From Pseudomonas orientalis (GTDB lineage: Bacteria > Pseudomonadota > Gammaproteobacteria > Pseudomonadales > Pseudomonadaceae): a stretch of 64,000 nucleotides of DNA. The notes under the pieces are model-generated. The model saw only the letters and a program-made list of their open reading frames with translations, ran no database searches and had not been told where the DNA came from. The stretch lies in the NCBI RefSeq assembly GCF_001439815.1, contig NZ_JYLM01000003.1, positions 372,001-436,000 of the forward strand. Reading direction: 5' to 3'. The position numbers were made by a program, and so were the translations under genes. Shown here piece after piece: positions 1 to 8,718 of the stretch. Within the stretch, counting starts at the first letter, position 1. Each line of letters starts with the position of its first letter.

Positions 1-24
1 TGGGCAACTGCTGGCGCAACAGTT

Positions 25-303
25 TTAATCGCCCGGCGTCTTCGGCTTGCTGTCGTTCTGCTGCAGGCCCGGGACGGTCTGGTCCTTGGGCGGCGTCGGC
101 AGCACGATCGGCGCCAGCGGCGGCGAGCCGTTGGTCTTGGGCACGACGGGCGGCGTGACCTGCGGGTACAACGTGGGCGTTGGCGTGCCCGGCGCGCCGG
201 GGGTTGGCGCAGGGGCGACCGGCACGGTTTGCAACTCCTGCGCCTGCGCCGCACCCAATGTGAGCGCGCCAATCACAATGACCGTTAGAATGCTGCACTT
301 CAT
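25..303 (-). CDS. Proline-rich secreted small protein, unknown function
   Basis: A 92-residue protein with an N-terminal hydrophobic signal sequence (about residues 1-21, ending near AQA) and then a low-complexity tail dominated by Pro, Thr, Ala and Gly. The ATG at 303 is preferred over an ATG four codons upstream because a GGAG lies seven bases before it. Export to the periplasm is inferred from the signal peptide. I recognise no domain and no catalytic residues. It is divergent from the methyltransferase-fold gene at 382, with a gap of about 78 bases holding both promoters. Confidence 0.7.
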   Translation of the reverse strand: MKCSILTVIVIGALTLGAAQAQELQTVPVAPAPTPGAPGTPTPTLYPQVTPPVVPKTNGSPPLAPIVLPTPPKDQTVPGLQQNDSKPKTPGD

Positions 304-381
304 CGATGGCTCCATGGCCTGACCGGAATGTCACAAGGCTACTCCCAACCGCGCAAGAATGCCCTTCCCAATGAGATTTCC

Positions 382-1068
382 ATGAAACGTTTCGTTCTGC
401 TGGACACCACTCCGATCCCCGACAACGGCGGCGCCTTGTGCCTGTTCGAATACGGCGAGGATTTCGTCATCAAGATCCAGGGCGGTGACGGTGGCCAGTT
501 GATGAACACGCGCATGCACGGTTCCGAAGATGCCCTGGCGGAAATTCCGTGCCGCAAGGTCGCCGGTCGCCCGGGCTCACGGGTGCTGATCGGTGGCCTG
601 GGCATGGGGTTTACCCTGGCCTCGGCGCTCAAGCACCTTGGCAGGAGCGCCGAAGTGGTGGTGGCGGAGTTGGTGCCGGGCGTAGTGGAGTGGAATCGTG
701 GGCCGCTCGGCGAAAAGTCCGGTCGGCCCTTGCTCGACCCGCGCACGGTGATCCGCCTGGAAGACGTGGCCAAGGTGCTGCAGGCCGAGCCCCAGGGGTT
801 TGACGCGATCATGCTCGACGTCGATAACGGCCCTGAAGGTCTCACGCAAAAAGCCAACAGCTGGCTGTATTCCGCCGGTGGCCTGGCCGCCTGCGCCAAG
901 GCCCTGCGCCCCAAGGGCGTGCTCGCCGTGTGGTCGGCCAGCGCCGACCGACTGTTCAGCGACAAACTGCGCAAGGCCGGTTTCAAGGCCGAAGAAGTGC
1001 AGGTGTTTGCCCATGGCAACAAAGGCACGCGGCACACCATCTGGATTGCGGAAAAGCTCAAGGGCTAA
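382..1068 (+). CDS. Spermidine synthase-like SAM-fold protein
   Basis: A 228-residue protein with the nucleotide-binding Rossmann signature of the spermidine synthase/SAM methyltransferase superfamily: LIGGLGMGFTL at about 69-79, an acidic strand end AEL at about 95-97, and a D-x-x-x-L-D-V-D-NGP loop at about 141-151 where the aminopropyltransferase active site would lie. It is shorter than classical SpeE and lacks much of its N-terminal beta domain, so polyamine synthesis is not assured. I start at the ATG at 382 because the upstream in-frame residues look non-coding and GAGA precedes this ATG. It is a single gene followed by the HNH gene. Confidence 0.75.
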   Translation: MKRFVLLDTTPIPDNGGALCLFEYGEDFVIKIQGGDGGQLMNTRMHGSEDALAEIPCRKVAGRPGSRVLIGGLGMGFTLASALKHLGRSAEVVVAELVPGVVEWNRGPLGEKSGRPLLDPRTVIRLEDVAKVLQAEPQGFDAIMLDVDNGPEGLTQKANSWLYSAGGLAACAKALRPKGVLAVWSASADRLFSDKLRKAGFKAEEVQVFAHGNKGTRHTIWIAEKLKG

Positions 1069-1127
1069 TTGCGCCGGGATTAGCTAGAATCAACCTGTCC
1101 GTGACCACCCAATAGCCAGGAGCCATG

Positions 1128-1502
1128 ATGAGCTCGACCAATCCGCCCTCCCACACCGCCAAGCTGGACCGCATCCTCGCCGATGCCCAGCGCGACCGGG
1201 AAATGGGCTACCGCGACAAAGCCCTGAAAATGTACCCCCACGTGTGCGGCCGCTGCGCCCGTGAATTCGCCGGCAAGCGCCTGAGCGAACTGACCGTGCA
1301 CCACCGCAACCACAATCATGACGACAATCCCCAGGACGGTTCCAACTGGGAACTGCTGTGCCTGTACTGCCATGACAACGAGCATTCGCGCTACACCGAT
1401 CAGCAGTACTTCGGCGAAGGCTCCACCAGCAGCCCGACGATTGCCAAGGCGACACACAACCCGTTTGCGGCGTTGGCGGGGTTGATGAAGAAAGACGGCT
1501 GA
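1128..1502 (+). CDS. yajD: YajD-family HNH nuclease
   Basis: A 124-residue HNH endonuclease-fold protein. Two CxxC zinc knuckles are visible (Cys40/Cys43 and Cys78/Cys81) bracketing the HH of the beta-beta-alpha metal motif at 58-59, with N-rich HNHNHDDN after it and a closing C-H-D-N-E-H. Length and pattern match the YajD family, whose physiological DNA substrate is unknown. Two ATGs are adjacent. The second is preferred because AGGAG then sits five bases upstream instead of two. A cytoplasmic role is inferred. A REP-like repeat follows the gene. Confidence 0.85.
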   Translation: MSSTNPPSHTAKLDRILADAQRDREMGYRDKALKMYPHVCGRCAREFAGKRLSELTVHHRNHNHDDNPQDGSNWELLCLYCHDNEHSRYTDQQYFGEGSTSSPTIAKATHNPFAALAGLMKKDG

Positions 1503-1527
1503 GATAATCGTTGGCTGTACTGGCCTC

Positions 1528-1608
1528 ATCGGGGGCAAGCCCCCTCCCACATGTGCAATGTATTACCCTGTGGGAGGGGCGGTGCGACGATTCGACTTGC
1601 TCCCGATA
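1528..1608. repeat. Degenerate REP pair (GGGGGCAAGCCCCC type)
   Basis: One intact REP half carrying CAAGCCCCCTCCCACA lies about 1535-1551. A second half beginning TGTGGGAGGGG at 1569 is decayed and interrupted. It belongs to the same family as the clean REPINs at 5244 and 10556. It lies between the HNH gene and the RNA methyltransferase, where it may act as a terminator or simply be a remnant. Confidence 0.7.
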
Positions 1609-1678
1609 GCGATCGCCCAAGCACCACACTGCCTCAAGACCGTATAATCCCGGTTTTTCCTGCAAGGCACCCTTCCCC

Positions 1679-2146
1679 GTGGGCAATAAACGCTACAGCT
1701 GCATCGGTCTGTATAACCCCAAATCCCCGGAAAATGTCGGCTCGGTCATGCGCGCCGCCGGCTGTTACGGCGTGGCTTCGGTGTTCTATACCGGCGTGCG
1801 TTACGAGCGCGCGCGGGATTTCATCACCGACACCAAGAAGGTGCATCACGACATTCCGCTGATCGGCATCGATGACCTGAAGAAGATCCTGCCCCTGGGC
1901 TGCATCCCCGTCGCCGTGGAACTGGTGGAAGGCGCCCGCCCGCTGCCCGAATACACCCACCCCGACCGCGCGCTGTACATCTTCGGCCCCGAAGACGGCT
2001 CGCTGGACAAAGAGATCCGCGACTGGTGCGAGGACGTGGTCTACATCCCGACCACCGGCTGCATGAACCTCGCCGCCACCGTCAACGTGGTGCTCTACGA
2101 CCGCCTGGCCAAGGGCAATAACACCCGCTCGGGACCGAAGTACTGA
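1679..2146 (+). CDS. SpoU/TrmH-family RNA 2'-O-methyltransferase
   Basis: A 155-residue SPOUT-class RNA methyltransferase. The family motifs are all present: NVGSVMRAAGCYG at about 19-31 (motif 1 with the RNA-contacting Arg), FGPE at 102-105 (motif 2) and NLAATVNVVLYD at 130-141 (motif 3, part of the SAM-binding trefoil knot). It is of minimal length, without the N-terminal RNA-binding domain of larger TrmH/RlmB proteins. Transfer of a methyl group from SAM to a ribose 2'-OH is known for the family; the target tRNA or rRNA position cannot be told from sequence. The start is a GTG. A TATAAT lies at 1643-1648 without a convincing -35. Confidence 0.85.
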   Translation: MGNKRYSCIGLYNPKSPENVGSVMRAAGCYGVASVFYTGVRYERARDFITDTKKVHHDIPLIGIDDLKKILPLGCIPVAVELVEGARPLPEYTHPDRALYIFGPEDGSLDKEIRDWCEDVVYIPTTGCMNLAATVNVVLYDRLAKGNNTRSGPKY

Positions 2147-2226
2147 AATCAGGTAATGAAATAGCGGGAACAAGCGGCCCTTGCGAACAGTCAGCTAATG
2201 ACACTTGCCTTTGTTGGAGACGGATC

Positions 2227-2577
2227 ATGAGCGACAGCAAAACCCTGCGACCAGTGATTGAACACCTGCAGCCGGACGCCCAGCGCACGCAGAACGTACA
2301 CGGCTGGGAACGCATCGGCTCGGTAGCCGGTGGCGTGATGATGGTAGGCAAGGGCCTGCGCCGTGGCGGTCTGTTCGGGCTGATTCAGGTGGCGATTGGT
2401 GGCGTGGCACTGGCACGCGGTTTCACCGGCCACAGTTCGCTCAAGGACAAGCTGGAGCAAGGCCGCCAGGAAATGAACAGCGTACGTACGAAGATCGAGC
2501 GAGCGGGCGCGGAGCTGAAGAACTTGAAGACCAAGGCTGAAGTGGCGGCTGAAAAAGCGGTGAAAACCACGGGCTGA
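2227..2577 (+). CDS. Small inner-membrane protein with coiled-coil tail
   Basis: A 116-residue protein. Residues about 27-65 are Gly/Ala/Val-rich and form one or two short membrane-associating segments (SVAGGVMMVGKGL, FGLIQVAIGGVALARG), resembling the DUF2892/YgaP membrane module. Residues about 70-112 form an amphipathic, Lys/Glu-rich helix likely to be a coiled coil. GGAGA lies seven bases upstream of the ATG. Function is unknown; a role as a membrane-anchored structural or stress protein would be a guess. A nested REPIN follows the gene. Confidence 0.7.
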   Translation: MSDSKTLRPVIEHLQPDAQRTQNVHGWERIGSVAGGVMMVGKGLRRGGLFGLIQVAIGGVALARGFTGHSSLKDKLEQGRQEMNSVRTKIERAGAELKNLKTKAEVAAEKAVKTTG

Positions 2578-2607
2578 GCCGAGTAATCGGGCCGCTGGAG
2601 ATTCAAG

Positions 2608-2779
2608 TGTGGGAGGGGGCTTGCCCTAATGCCAGTCAGTTTAGGCTTTTTGTAGGAGCGAGCTTGCTCGCGAAGAACTCACAGGCACCGCGTTCATTCA
2701 GAAAAAACGCGTTATCGTTGACGTTTTTCGCGAGCAAGCTCGCTCCTACAGACGCCGGGGGGGCAAGCCCCCTCCCACA
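2608..2779. repeat. Nested REPIN: 100-bp element inside another REP pair
   Basis: The outer arms are TGTGGGAGGGGGCTTGCCC at 2608 and its complement ending at 2779. Between them, at 2651-2750, sits a complete 100-bp second-type REPIN whose 24-bp arms (TGTAGGAGCGAGCTTGCTCG and onward, then the exact reverse complement) flank a 52-base spacer. The same inner element occurs at 14530, 17516 and 55300. The arrangement suggests insertion of one REPIN into the loop of another. It lies between two convergent genes and may also act as a bidirectional terminator. Confidence 0.85.
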
Positions 2780-2803
2780 TTTGCTTTGTGCAAGGTCTGA
2801 AGA

Positions 2804-4024
2804 TCAGTGCAGCAGTTTGCTATCGAGCACCACCGACGACTCGCCAATGATATTCTCGGCCAGTTGCATAAACTCCTTCGTGGTCACGCTGCCCGCGCGC
2901 ATCACCGCTTGCGCCAGGTCATCCAGCGAGCGCTTGTTATGGGTTTTCACGCGAATTTCCCGGTCCAGCTCCTGCAGCACCACCACCGCCCGTGACGCCG
3001 TCGCGCCGCTGACGTGTTCGCCACGCAGGCTGGTCACGTCCTTGCCCTCCTTCGTCAGACGCGTCTGTATCGCCTGATACCGCTCGTCGGTGATCCCTCC
3101 GGCGCGGCGTACCAGTTCAATGGCGTAGTAACCGGCAAGGCCTTCGCTGATCCAGTCACTGGTGTCGTGGTCATTGAAACGGGCGATGGCCTGCACCACC
3201 TCGCGGATCAACGGGCTGCTGCCGTCTTCACTGACCAGCGGCGTGCGGCTGTTGAGGTAGATCGAGTCACGCGCCGAGAAGGCGCCACGGCGCATCGGAT
3301 CGCTGGCGCCTACCACCAGCAGTTTGGCCGGATGGCGCGGGAACGCGGCTTCCACCTGCGGCCACACGAAGGTCAGCAGCGTCAGCACATCCATACGTCG
3401 CATGCCCTGGCCCTTGGGCGAAGTCACGGTGACGTCGGTCTGCCCCAGGCGCATGCGCCGGCTGCCCAGGCTACCGGCGAGTATCCAGCCGGTGGGGCGG
3501 TCGAACAGGCGTGACACGTTGTCGATGCGGAATTTGTTTTTGCCGATACGCGGCCAGGCAGTCTCGATGCTGTTCCAGCCCGGCGGCAGCTCGAACGTCA
3601 GGCGCGAGGCCAACTCGACGCCATCCTGCTGGTCCAGGCGTGCGGCGGGCACCAGGTCGTCGCCGCGAAACAGCGCCCAGGCCGGCGTCATCCGCGCTTC
3701 ATAGGTGCCGGGTTTGTGCGCGTGGCTCAGGCGTACGCGGTAGGTCAGGCTGGCCTTGTCGGCGGCGGGTTGCCAGTGACCCCGACGTCCATTGAGCGCC
3801 CATTGCCCGTCGGCCTTGAAGTCGCTGTAGTCGCCGTCGCGGCCAAGGTCGAAGTCCAGGCTGCGCACTGCAGAACCCTTGGACAGGCTCAAACGCACCT
3901 CGGCCTGATCGCTCTGGGGCAAAAGTTTGACGTGGTAATCCAAATCGACTTTTTTGGCGGACCACGCCGGCATGCTCAGCGCCAGCAACAACGCCGCTGT
4001 CGCCAGCTTGAATCCCACCTTCAT
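2804..4024 (-). CDS. Exported M61-peptidase-like protein with degenerate active site
   Basis: A 406-residue protein with a signal peptide (about 1-23, ending in AWSA). Its layout resembles a PDZ-less M61 glycyl aminopeptidase: an N-terminal beta-rich domain, then a thermolysin-like helical region. At the position of the HExxH zinc helix the sequence reads REVVQ (274-278). The downstream WISEGLAGYY (291-300), which normally carries the third zinc ligand, is preserved. Proteolytic activity is therefore doubtful. The ATG at 4024 has AGGAG five bases upstream. It lies 13 bases downstream of ycgN on the same strand, so cotranscription is likely. Confidence 0.7.
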   Translation of the reverse strand: MKVGFKLATAALLLALSMPAWSAKKVDLDYHVKLLPQSDQAEVRLSLSKGSAVRSLDFDLGRDGDYSDFKADGQWALNGRRGHWQPAADKASLTYRVRLSHAHKPGTYEARMTPAWALFRGDDLVPAARLDQQDGVELASRLTFELPPGWNSIETAWPRIGKNKFRIDNVSRLFDRPTGWILAGSLGSRRMRLGQTDVTVTSPKGQGMRRMDVLTLLTFVWPQVEAAFPRHPAKLLVVGASDPMRRGAFSARDSIYLNSRTPLVSEDGSSPLIREVVQAIARFNDHDTSDWISEGLAGYYAIELVRRAGGITDERYQAIQTRLTKEGKDVTSLRGEHVSGATASRAVVVLQELDREIRVKTHNKRSLDDLAQAVMRAGSVTTKEFMQLAENIIGESSVVLDSKLLH

Positions 4025-4037
4025 ACACACTCCTGGT

Positions 4038-4487
4038 TCAACCCGCGCGGAAGATCAGGTAATCCTCCCAGTCGTCCTCTGGCACGCTGCCTTCGCTGAG
4101 CATGCGCCCGGACTGGGAAATGCGTTCGTGGTGCACGGCGTCGCGGTCGCCGCAGACCAGGTGGTGCCACAAGGGCAAATCCTTGCGCTCGCTGACCAGG
4201 CGATAGCCGCAGGTGGGCGGCAGCCACTTGAACTGGTCGGCCTGCCCGGGCGTGAGCTGGATGCAGTCCGGCACCGAGGCCCGACGATTGGGATAGTCGG
4301 TGCACTGGCAGGTTTGCAGGTCCAGCAGCTTGCAGGCGATGCGCGTGTAATAGACGCTGTTGTCGTCTTCGTCCTCAAGCTTTTGCAGGCAGCACAGGCC
4401 ACAGCCGTCGCACAACGACTCCCATTCCTCCTGGTCGAGGTGCTCGAGGGTTTTGCGTATCCAGAAAGGTTCGACTTTGGCGGCCAT
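4038..4487 (-). CDS. ycgN: YcgN-family cysteine-cluster protein
   Basis: A 149-residue cytoplasmic protein of the YcgN (UPF0260) family. The hallmark cysteine array is present: CDGCGLCC near residue 27-34, then single Cys residues in [12 protein letters not shown] and later, as expected for a CxxCxxCC metal or Fe-S binding cluster. Biochemical function is not established. In pseudomonads it commonly sits near ycgL and rnd, as here. The start ATG at 4487 begins MAAKVEPFW, as is typical of the family. Confidence 0.9.
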   Translation of the reverse strand: MAAKVEPFWIRKTLEHLDQEEWESLCDGCGLCCLQKLEDEDDNSVYYTRIACKLLDLQTCQCTDYPNRRASVPDCIQLTPGQADQFKWLPPTCGYRLVSERKDLPLWHHLVCGDRDAVHHERISQSGRMLSEGSVPEDDWEDYLIFRAG

Positions 4488-4640
4488 GGCTCAGCATCAG
4501 TATCGGTAGGTTCAAAGGCCGCCAGTCTAGTGCCCAAGCCCCTCGGGGCCAAGCGCTTACGACTGGCGGTGTAACAACACTTGTCAGTCTGGTGGCCGCG
4601 CAGTAGTTTTGAGCGCCGTATTGACGATCAGGAACTGCTC

Positions 4641-5225
4641 ATGACCCGTGTTGCCGACTATCCGATCCACACCCAGTTCACCGAACGCTGGTCGCCCCGC
4701 GCCTTTACCGGCGAGAGCATCTCCCGGGAAACCCTGCTGAGCTTCTTCGAGGCGGCGCGCTGGGCACCTTCGGCCTACAACTCCCAACCCTGGCGCTTTC
4801 TCTATGCCCGCCGCGGCACGCCGGACTGGGAGCGCTTCCTGGGTTTGCTCAATGAGTTCAACCAGGGCTGGGCGCAGCATGCGTCGGCGCTGGTGATCAT
4901 CGCCTCGAAAACCGACTTCATCGCCCCCGGCGCCACGGAAGAAACCCCGGCCCTGTGGCACACCTTCGACACCGGCGCCGCCTGGGGTCACCTGGCCTTG
5001 CAAGCCAGCATTGCTGGCTGGCACACCCATGGCATGGCCGGCTTCGATCAGGAACTGACCCGCCAAGAGCTGAAGATTCCCGCAGGCTATGCGCTGCATG
5101 CCGCCGTGGCGGTGGGCAAGTTGGGCGACAAGTCGAGCCTGCCCGAGTACCTGCAAGGCCGCGAAGCGCCGAGTACGCGCAAGCCGCTGAGCGAGCTGGT
5201 GTCGGAGGGTGACTTCAGTCTCTGA
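4641..5225 (+). CDS. Nitroreductase-family FMN oxidoreductase
   Basis: A 194-residue nitroreductase. The FMN-phosphate-binding RWSPRAF at the N-terminus, the SAYNSQPWRF motif (flavin contacts) and the late GKLGD segment are visible. The protein is expected to be a cytoplasmic homodimeric flavoenzyme reducing nitro compounds, quinones or similar acceptors with NAD(P)H; the natural substrate cannot be inferred. The ATG at 4641 is used because GGAA precedes it and MTRVADYPIHTQFTERWSPR matches the family start, whereas an in-frame extension to 4581 shows no homology features. A REPIN follows the gene. Confidence 0.87.
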   Translation: MTRVADYPIHTQFTERWSPRAFTGESISRETLLSFFEAARWAPSAYNSQPWRFLYARRGTPDWERFLGLLNEFNQGWAQHASALVIIASKTDFIAPGATEETPALWHTFDTGAAWGHLALQASIAGWHTHGMAGFDQELTRQELKIPAGYALHAAVAVGKLGDKSSLPEYLQGREAPSTRKPLSELVSEGDFSL

Positions 5226-5243
5226 TTCCTGCGCAAAAACCAA

Positions 5244-5333
5244 TGTGGGAGGGGGCTTGCCCCCGATTGCGGAGTGTCAGCTAGCCATTGTACTGACTGG
5301 TCCACCGCCATCGGGGGCAAGCCCCCTCCCACA
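5244..5333. repeat. REPIN, GI-like (90 bp)
   Basis: Two inverted REP sequences, TGTGGGAGGGGGCTTGCCCC at the left and its complement at the right, flank a spacer of about 40 bases. It sits between the convergent nitroreductase and D-2-hydroxyacid dehydrogenase genes and ends in a T-run, so it probably also terminates transcription. Confidence 0.85.
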
Positions 5334-5352
5334 TTTTTTTTACCGCGTTGTG

Positions 5353-6285
5353 TCAGTAACCGCGTTCGAAATCCACTTCCCCGCGCAGGGCTTGTTTGGC
5401 CTGATACGCCCGCACGTTCTGCACGAACAACTCCACCATCATCGACGGCGAGGTCGGTGCCGAGCTGTGCCCGGTCAGCAACAAGCCCCACGCCGTCCAG
5501 AACGGGTGGCGTTGCGGCAGCGGCTCCTGGCGGCACACGTCGATCACGGCGCCGGCCAGGTGTCCCTCTTTGAGGGCTTCGACCAGATCGGCATCCACCA
5601 CCGCCACGCCGCGTCCGACGTTGATAAACAAGGCGGTCGGCTTGAATTGCTTGAACAGTGCGGCGTCGTACAGATCATGGGTTTCAGGGGTGTTGGGCAG
5701 CAGGTTGATCACGTAATCCACCTCACCCACCAGTCGGCCCAATTGATCGAGCCCGACGACTTCGATAAACGGCGCCTGCTCGCGGGGCTGGCTGGCGATG
5801 CCATAGAGCTTGACGCCAAACGGCAGCAGGAACTGCGCCACACTCTGGCCAATATCCCCGGTACCGACCACCAGCACCTTGCGCCCGGCCAAGCTCTGGC
5901 CCTGGCGGCTGTCCCACTTGCGCTCCACCTGGCTGACCAGTCGCGCCAGCACTTCACGTTCGTGTCCGAGCATGTAGGTCAGGACGAATTCGGCCATGAC
6001 CTGGCCAAAGATGCCGACCGCGCGGGTCAGGCGATAATCGCGCGGCAGACCTTCGGCCAGCAGTGGCGTGATACCAGCCCAGGTCGACTGCAGCCATTGC
6101 GGATGATGGCCCTGGCGCAACAGCGTCGCCAGCAGGTCCGGCTGGCCCAGCCACACCGGGCAATCGGCGGCCAGGCGCGAGAGTTCGGCCGAGTCGCCGC
6201 TGGTCAGTACTTCAAGGTCCGGCGCGGCGTCGCGAAGCAATTGGGCGTACAGCGGGTGATCCTGTTCAGCAATCAGAACACGCAT
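5353..6285 (-). CDS. D-2-hydroxyacid dehydrogenase (GhrA-like)
   Basis: A 310-residue NAD(P)-dependent D-2-hydroxyacid dehydrogenase. Dinucleotide motif GTGDIG is at 141-146, and the catalytic Arg225 (NVGRG), Glu254 (DVCRQEPLP) and His273 (TGHSSAPTSP) are all in place. Likely reaction: reversible reduction of a 2-oxoacid such as glyoxylate or hydroxypyruvate, in the cytoplasm. Exact substrate is uncertain. The length is typical of the GhrA subgroup. It is probably a single-gene unit. Confidence 0.87.
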   Translation of the reverse strand: MRVLIAEQDHPLYAQLLRDAAPDLEVLTSGDSAELSRLAADCPVWLGQPDLLATLLRQGHHPQWLQSTWAGITPLLAEGLPRDYRLTRAVGIFGQVMAEFVLTYMLGHEREVLARLVSQVERKWDSRQGQSLAGRKVLVVGTGDIGQSVAQFLLPFGVKLYGIASQPREQAPFIEVVGLDQLGRLVGEVDYVINLLPNTPETHDLYDAALFKQFKPTALFINVGRGVAVVDADLVEALKEGHLAGAVIDVCRQEPLPQRHPFWTAWGLLLTGHSSAPTSPSMMVELFVQNVRAYQAKQALRGEVDFERGY

Positions 6286-6392
6286 GGTTCAAACCTTTCA
6301 AAAACAGTGCAGACGGCCGCCCGCATCCTTACGGCCACCGTCCTCTAAGACAATTCCATTCAAGCCTGCGCCTTGACACGGGCGCTGATCGA

Positions 6393-6686
6393 TCACATCG
6401 GGTCGTTGCGGCGCAGCAACTCTTCAGGCAGGTGCTCGATGTACTCATCCTCGGCGGGCGGCATTTGCAGGTGATAGCCCTGCTTGTCGAGGTTTTCCAG
6501 CACCACGGCGATGTCCTCGCGCGACAGTTTGCGCTCGGGTGTCAGCACCATGTCGAAGGCGTGATGCGGCTTGCCGAAGGCGACCATCAACGGCTCCGGC
6601 ACTCGCTCCAGGGCGTCGCTCTTGAGGACATAGAGGTACATGCCGTCTTTTTTCAAGCTGCGATAAATCGAGCAAATACGTTTCAA
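6393..6686 (-). CDS. ycgL: YcgL-domain protein
   Basis: A 97-residue protein beginning [20 protein letters not shown], the characteristic YcgL (UPF0745) fold start, followed by [18 protein letters not shown]. Function is unknown; the family is a small alpha/beta cytoplasmic protein common in Gammaproteobacteria. Its ATG overlaps the stop of rnd by four bases (ATGA), so it is translationally coupled to RNase D, the standard arrangement in pseudomonads. Confidence 0.92.
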   Translation of the reverse strand: MKRICSIYRSLKKDGMYLYVLKSDALERVPEPLMVAFGKPHHAFDMVLTPERKLSREDIAVVLENLDKQGYHLQMPPAEDEYIEHLPEELLRRNDPM

Positions 6687-7816
6687 GGCTGTTCTCCGGC
6701 ACTGGACAGGCTGTCGAGCAGCGCCTGGCCCATCAATTCGCGACGCCAGCCACGCAGCGAATCGGGTAATTGGTAAGGCCCATCGGGATAGCCACTTTTA
6801 ACCAGGGCTTCCAGGGTTTTCTTGCGCAGCATCAGTTCCGGCGCCATGTCCAGGCGCTCGGCGAACGTCTGGCCCAGGGCGCGCAGTTGCTTGATCAGCG
6901 CGGCGGCATCGACCGGCAGCGGTTCAGGCACGGCGGGCGGCCATTGGTCCATGGGCACGCTGCCTGCGCGCTTGATCAGGTCGAGCAGGAACTGGCCATC
7001 CTGACGCACGGTGCGCGGGTGCATGTCTTCGATCTTGCCCAGGGCAGCGAGGTTATCCGGCTGGGATTTGGCCAGGGGCCATAACGAGTGCTCACGAATG
7101 ATGCGGTTGCGCGGCAGGTCACGGGCGCGGGCCTGCTGCTCGCGCCAGGCGCACAGTTCACGCAATACGGCGAGCTGGGCGCGGGACAGTTTCCACGCCA
7201 GCTTGGCGTCGCGGTAGACCTCGTACGGGTCGACTTCGCGGCGCAGGTTGGCCACCAGTTCGGCACCGTCTTCCAGTACCCAGGCGTATTTGTCATCGTT
7301 CAATTTCGGGCGCAGGCGGATGTAGACTTCGGCCAGGTGCACGGCGTCTTCGGCGGCATAGCTCACCTGGGTTTCGGACAATGGCCGCTGCAGCCAGTCC
7401 GAGCGCGTCTCGCCCTTGGGCAGGTCGATATCAAGCACCGCCTGTACCAGTCGCGAGTAACCCATGGAGAAGCCGAGGTTCAGGTAAGCCGCGGCCAATT
7501 GGGTGTCGAACAACGGCACAGGCAGGCTGCCGGTCAGGCGCAACAGCACTTCCAGGTCTTCGCTGCAGGCATGCACCACCTTGATCACGCCCGGGTTTTC
7601 CAGCAAGGCGGCCAAGGGTTGCCAGTTGTCGATGGTCAGGGGATCGATCAGGTAAGCGCGCACGCCATCACCGATCTGGATCAGCCCGGCAATGGGGTAG
7701 AAGGTGTCGACCCGCATGAATTCGGTGTCGAGGGCGACGAATGGCAACTGCTGCCATTGGGCGCAATGCTGGCCGAGGCTATCGTTGTCGCAGATCCAGT
7801 GAATATCGATGGCCAC
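6683..7816 (-). CDS. rnd: Ribonuclease D
   Basis: A 377-residue 3'-5' exoribonuclease of the DEDDy class, acting in 3' maturation of tRNA and other stable RNAs. Exo motifs are seen in order: LDTEFMR (ExoI), [11 protein letters not shown] (ExoII), [13 protein letters not shown] (ExoIII with the Tyr), followed by an HRDC region ([25 protein letters not shown]). I choose the GTG at 7816 (VAIDIHW) because GGGAGAG lies close upstream and the protein family starts here; the longer frame adds 25 residues without similarity features. It is first gene of the rnd-ycgL unit. Confidence 0.93.
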   Translation of the reverse strand: MAIDIHWICDNDSLGQHCAQWQQLPFVALDTEFMRVDTFYPIAGLIQIGDGVRAYLIDPLTIDNWQPLAALLENPGVIKVVHACSEDLEVLLRLTGSLPVPLFDTQLAAAYLNLGFSMGYSRLVQAVLDIDLPKGETRSDWLQRPLSETQVSYAAEDAVHLAEVYIRLRPKLNDDKYAWVLEDGAELVANLRREVDPYEVYRDAKLAWKLSRAQLAVLRELCAWREQQARARDLPRNRIIREHSLWPLAKSQPDNLAALGKIEDMHPRTVRQDGQFLLDLIKRAGSVPMDQWPPAVPEPLPVDAAALIKQLRALGQTFAERLDMAPELMLRKKTLEALVKSGYPDGPYQLPDSLRGWRRELMGQALLDSLSSAGEQP

Positions 7817-7934
7817 ACGGCTCTCCCTTGAAGAATGGCGCGCAGTATATATCGCGAAAGGGACTTGCGAGCATCCGCAGTGCACAGGCAACCACGAAAA
7901 CTCAGACAGAAGATGAAGAATAATCCGACAGGCG

Positions 7935-7964
7935 GAAGTTATCCCCTCTGAAGTTATCCCCTCT
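7935..7964. repeat. Perfect tandem duplication of a 15-bp unit
   Basis: GAAGTTATCCCCTCT occurs twice back to back (7935-7949, 7950-7964). The second copy contains the stop codon and last codons of the methyltransferase gene on the minus strand, so the gene's terminal bases have been copied just downstream. It looks like a replication-slippage event without effect on the protein. Confidence 0.85.
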
Positions 7965-8553
7965 TACGCAGGACGTAGACACACCAGAGTTTGGAGCCGG
8001 GCAGGAACTCCCGATGATTCAAGACCTTGAAGCCGGCCTGGCGAAACTCCTCTTCAACCGGCGTACGTGCGTCCACGGACACAATCACGGTGTCGCGGCT
8101 GACTCGGTGGAATTCGCGCAGCAATGCCAGGCGCACCTCGGTATCGGGCGCATGGCGAAACAACTCCAGGCAGAAGATGCAATCCACCGCATTGGCCGAG
8201 AGACCAATGGAAAACGCCGAGCCGGGGAATGTCTTGACCCGCTTGAGCAATGCCGCCGGGTGATGGGTGCGGGCATGGTCGAGCATCTGTGGGGAATGGT
8301 CCGACGCGAGGATCACCCGATTGACGTGCTCTGCCAGCACCGGCCAGAACCGCCCGGAGCCGCAGGCCAGGTCGAGGATCAATCCGGGCTCCCCGGCGAC
8401 CTTCAACGCATGGCGCACCAACCGCGCATCGCGCCACGCGGCCAGGCGCTGCAACAGCCCAGGCGGACACGCGTCACCACAGACCCTGGCATGCTCACGG
8501 TCATAGCGCTCGGTGAATTCGGTCTCGATGGAGGATGGAGGTTGTGACGACAT
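7954..8553 (-). CDS. Class I SAM-dependent methyltransferase
   Basis: A 199-residue methyltransferase. SAM motif I (LILDLACGSGRFWPVLAE, about 57-74) and an acidic ribose-binding position at strand 2 (ILASDHSPQML) are clear, followed by VDCIFCLELFRHAP as motif II/III. There is an N-terminal helical cap rich in Arg/Cys. The substrate is not evident. The start at 8553 (MSSQPPSS) is reasonable. It is divergent from the periplasmic protein at 8719. Confidence 0.8.
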   Translation of the reverse strand: MSSQPPSSIETEFTERYDREHARVCGDACPPGLLQRLAAWRDARLVRHALKVAGEPGLILDLACGSGRFWPVLAEHVNRVILASDHSPQMLDHARTHHPAALLKRVKTFPGSAFSIGLSANAVDCIFCLELFRHAPDTEVRLALLREFHRVSRDTVIVSVDARTPVEEEFRQAGFKVLNHREFLPGSKLWCVYVLRKRG

Positions 8554-8718
8554 CGCGTGCTCATGTGGATATAGCTGAAGTGAACGACCTTGATCGGCAG
8601 CTTAACCACCGCAACGTGAAAAAAAGGTCGAAAGCCGCAGCGCCGTAATCCGGCACCTTGCCACCCTGCCCCGCGCTGGAAATAATGACCGCCCGACCTG
8701 CCCCAAGGACTCGACCGC

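Noticed and set aside
1641..1650. Promoter for the RNA methyltransferase (TATAAT at 1643)
   Set aside because: No acceptable -35 at 16-18 bases; nearest TTGCTC is about 40 bases upstream.
2608..2779. A CRISPR-like array of short palindromic repeats
   Set aside because: The repeats are pairs of inverted arms, not evenly spaced direct repeats, and no cas gene is present. They are REPINs.
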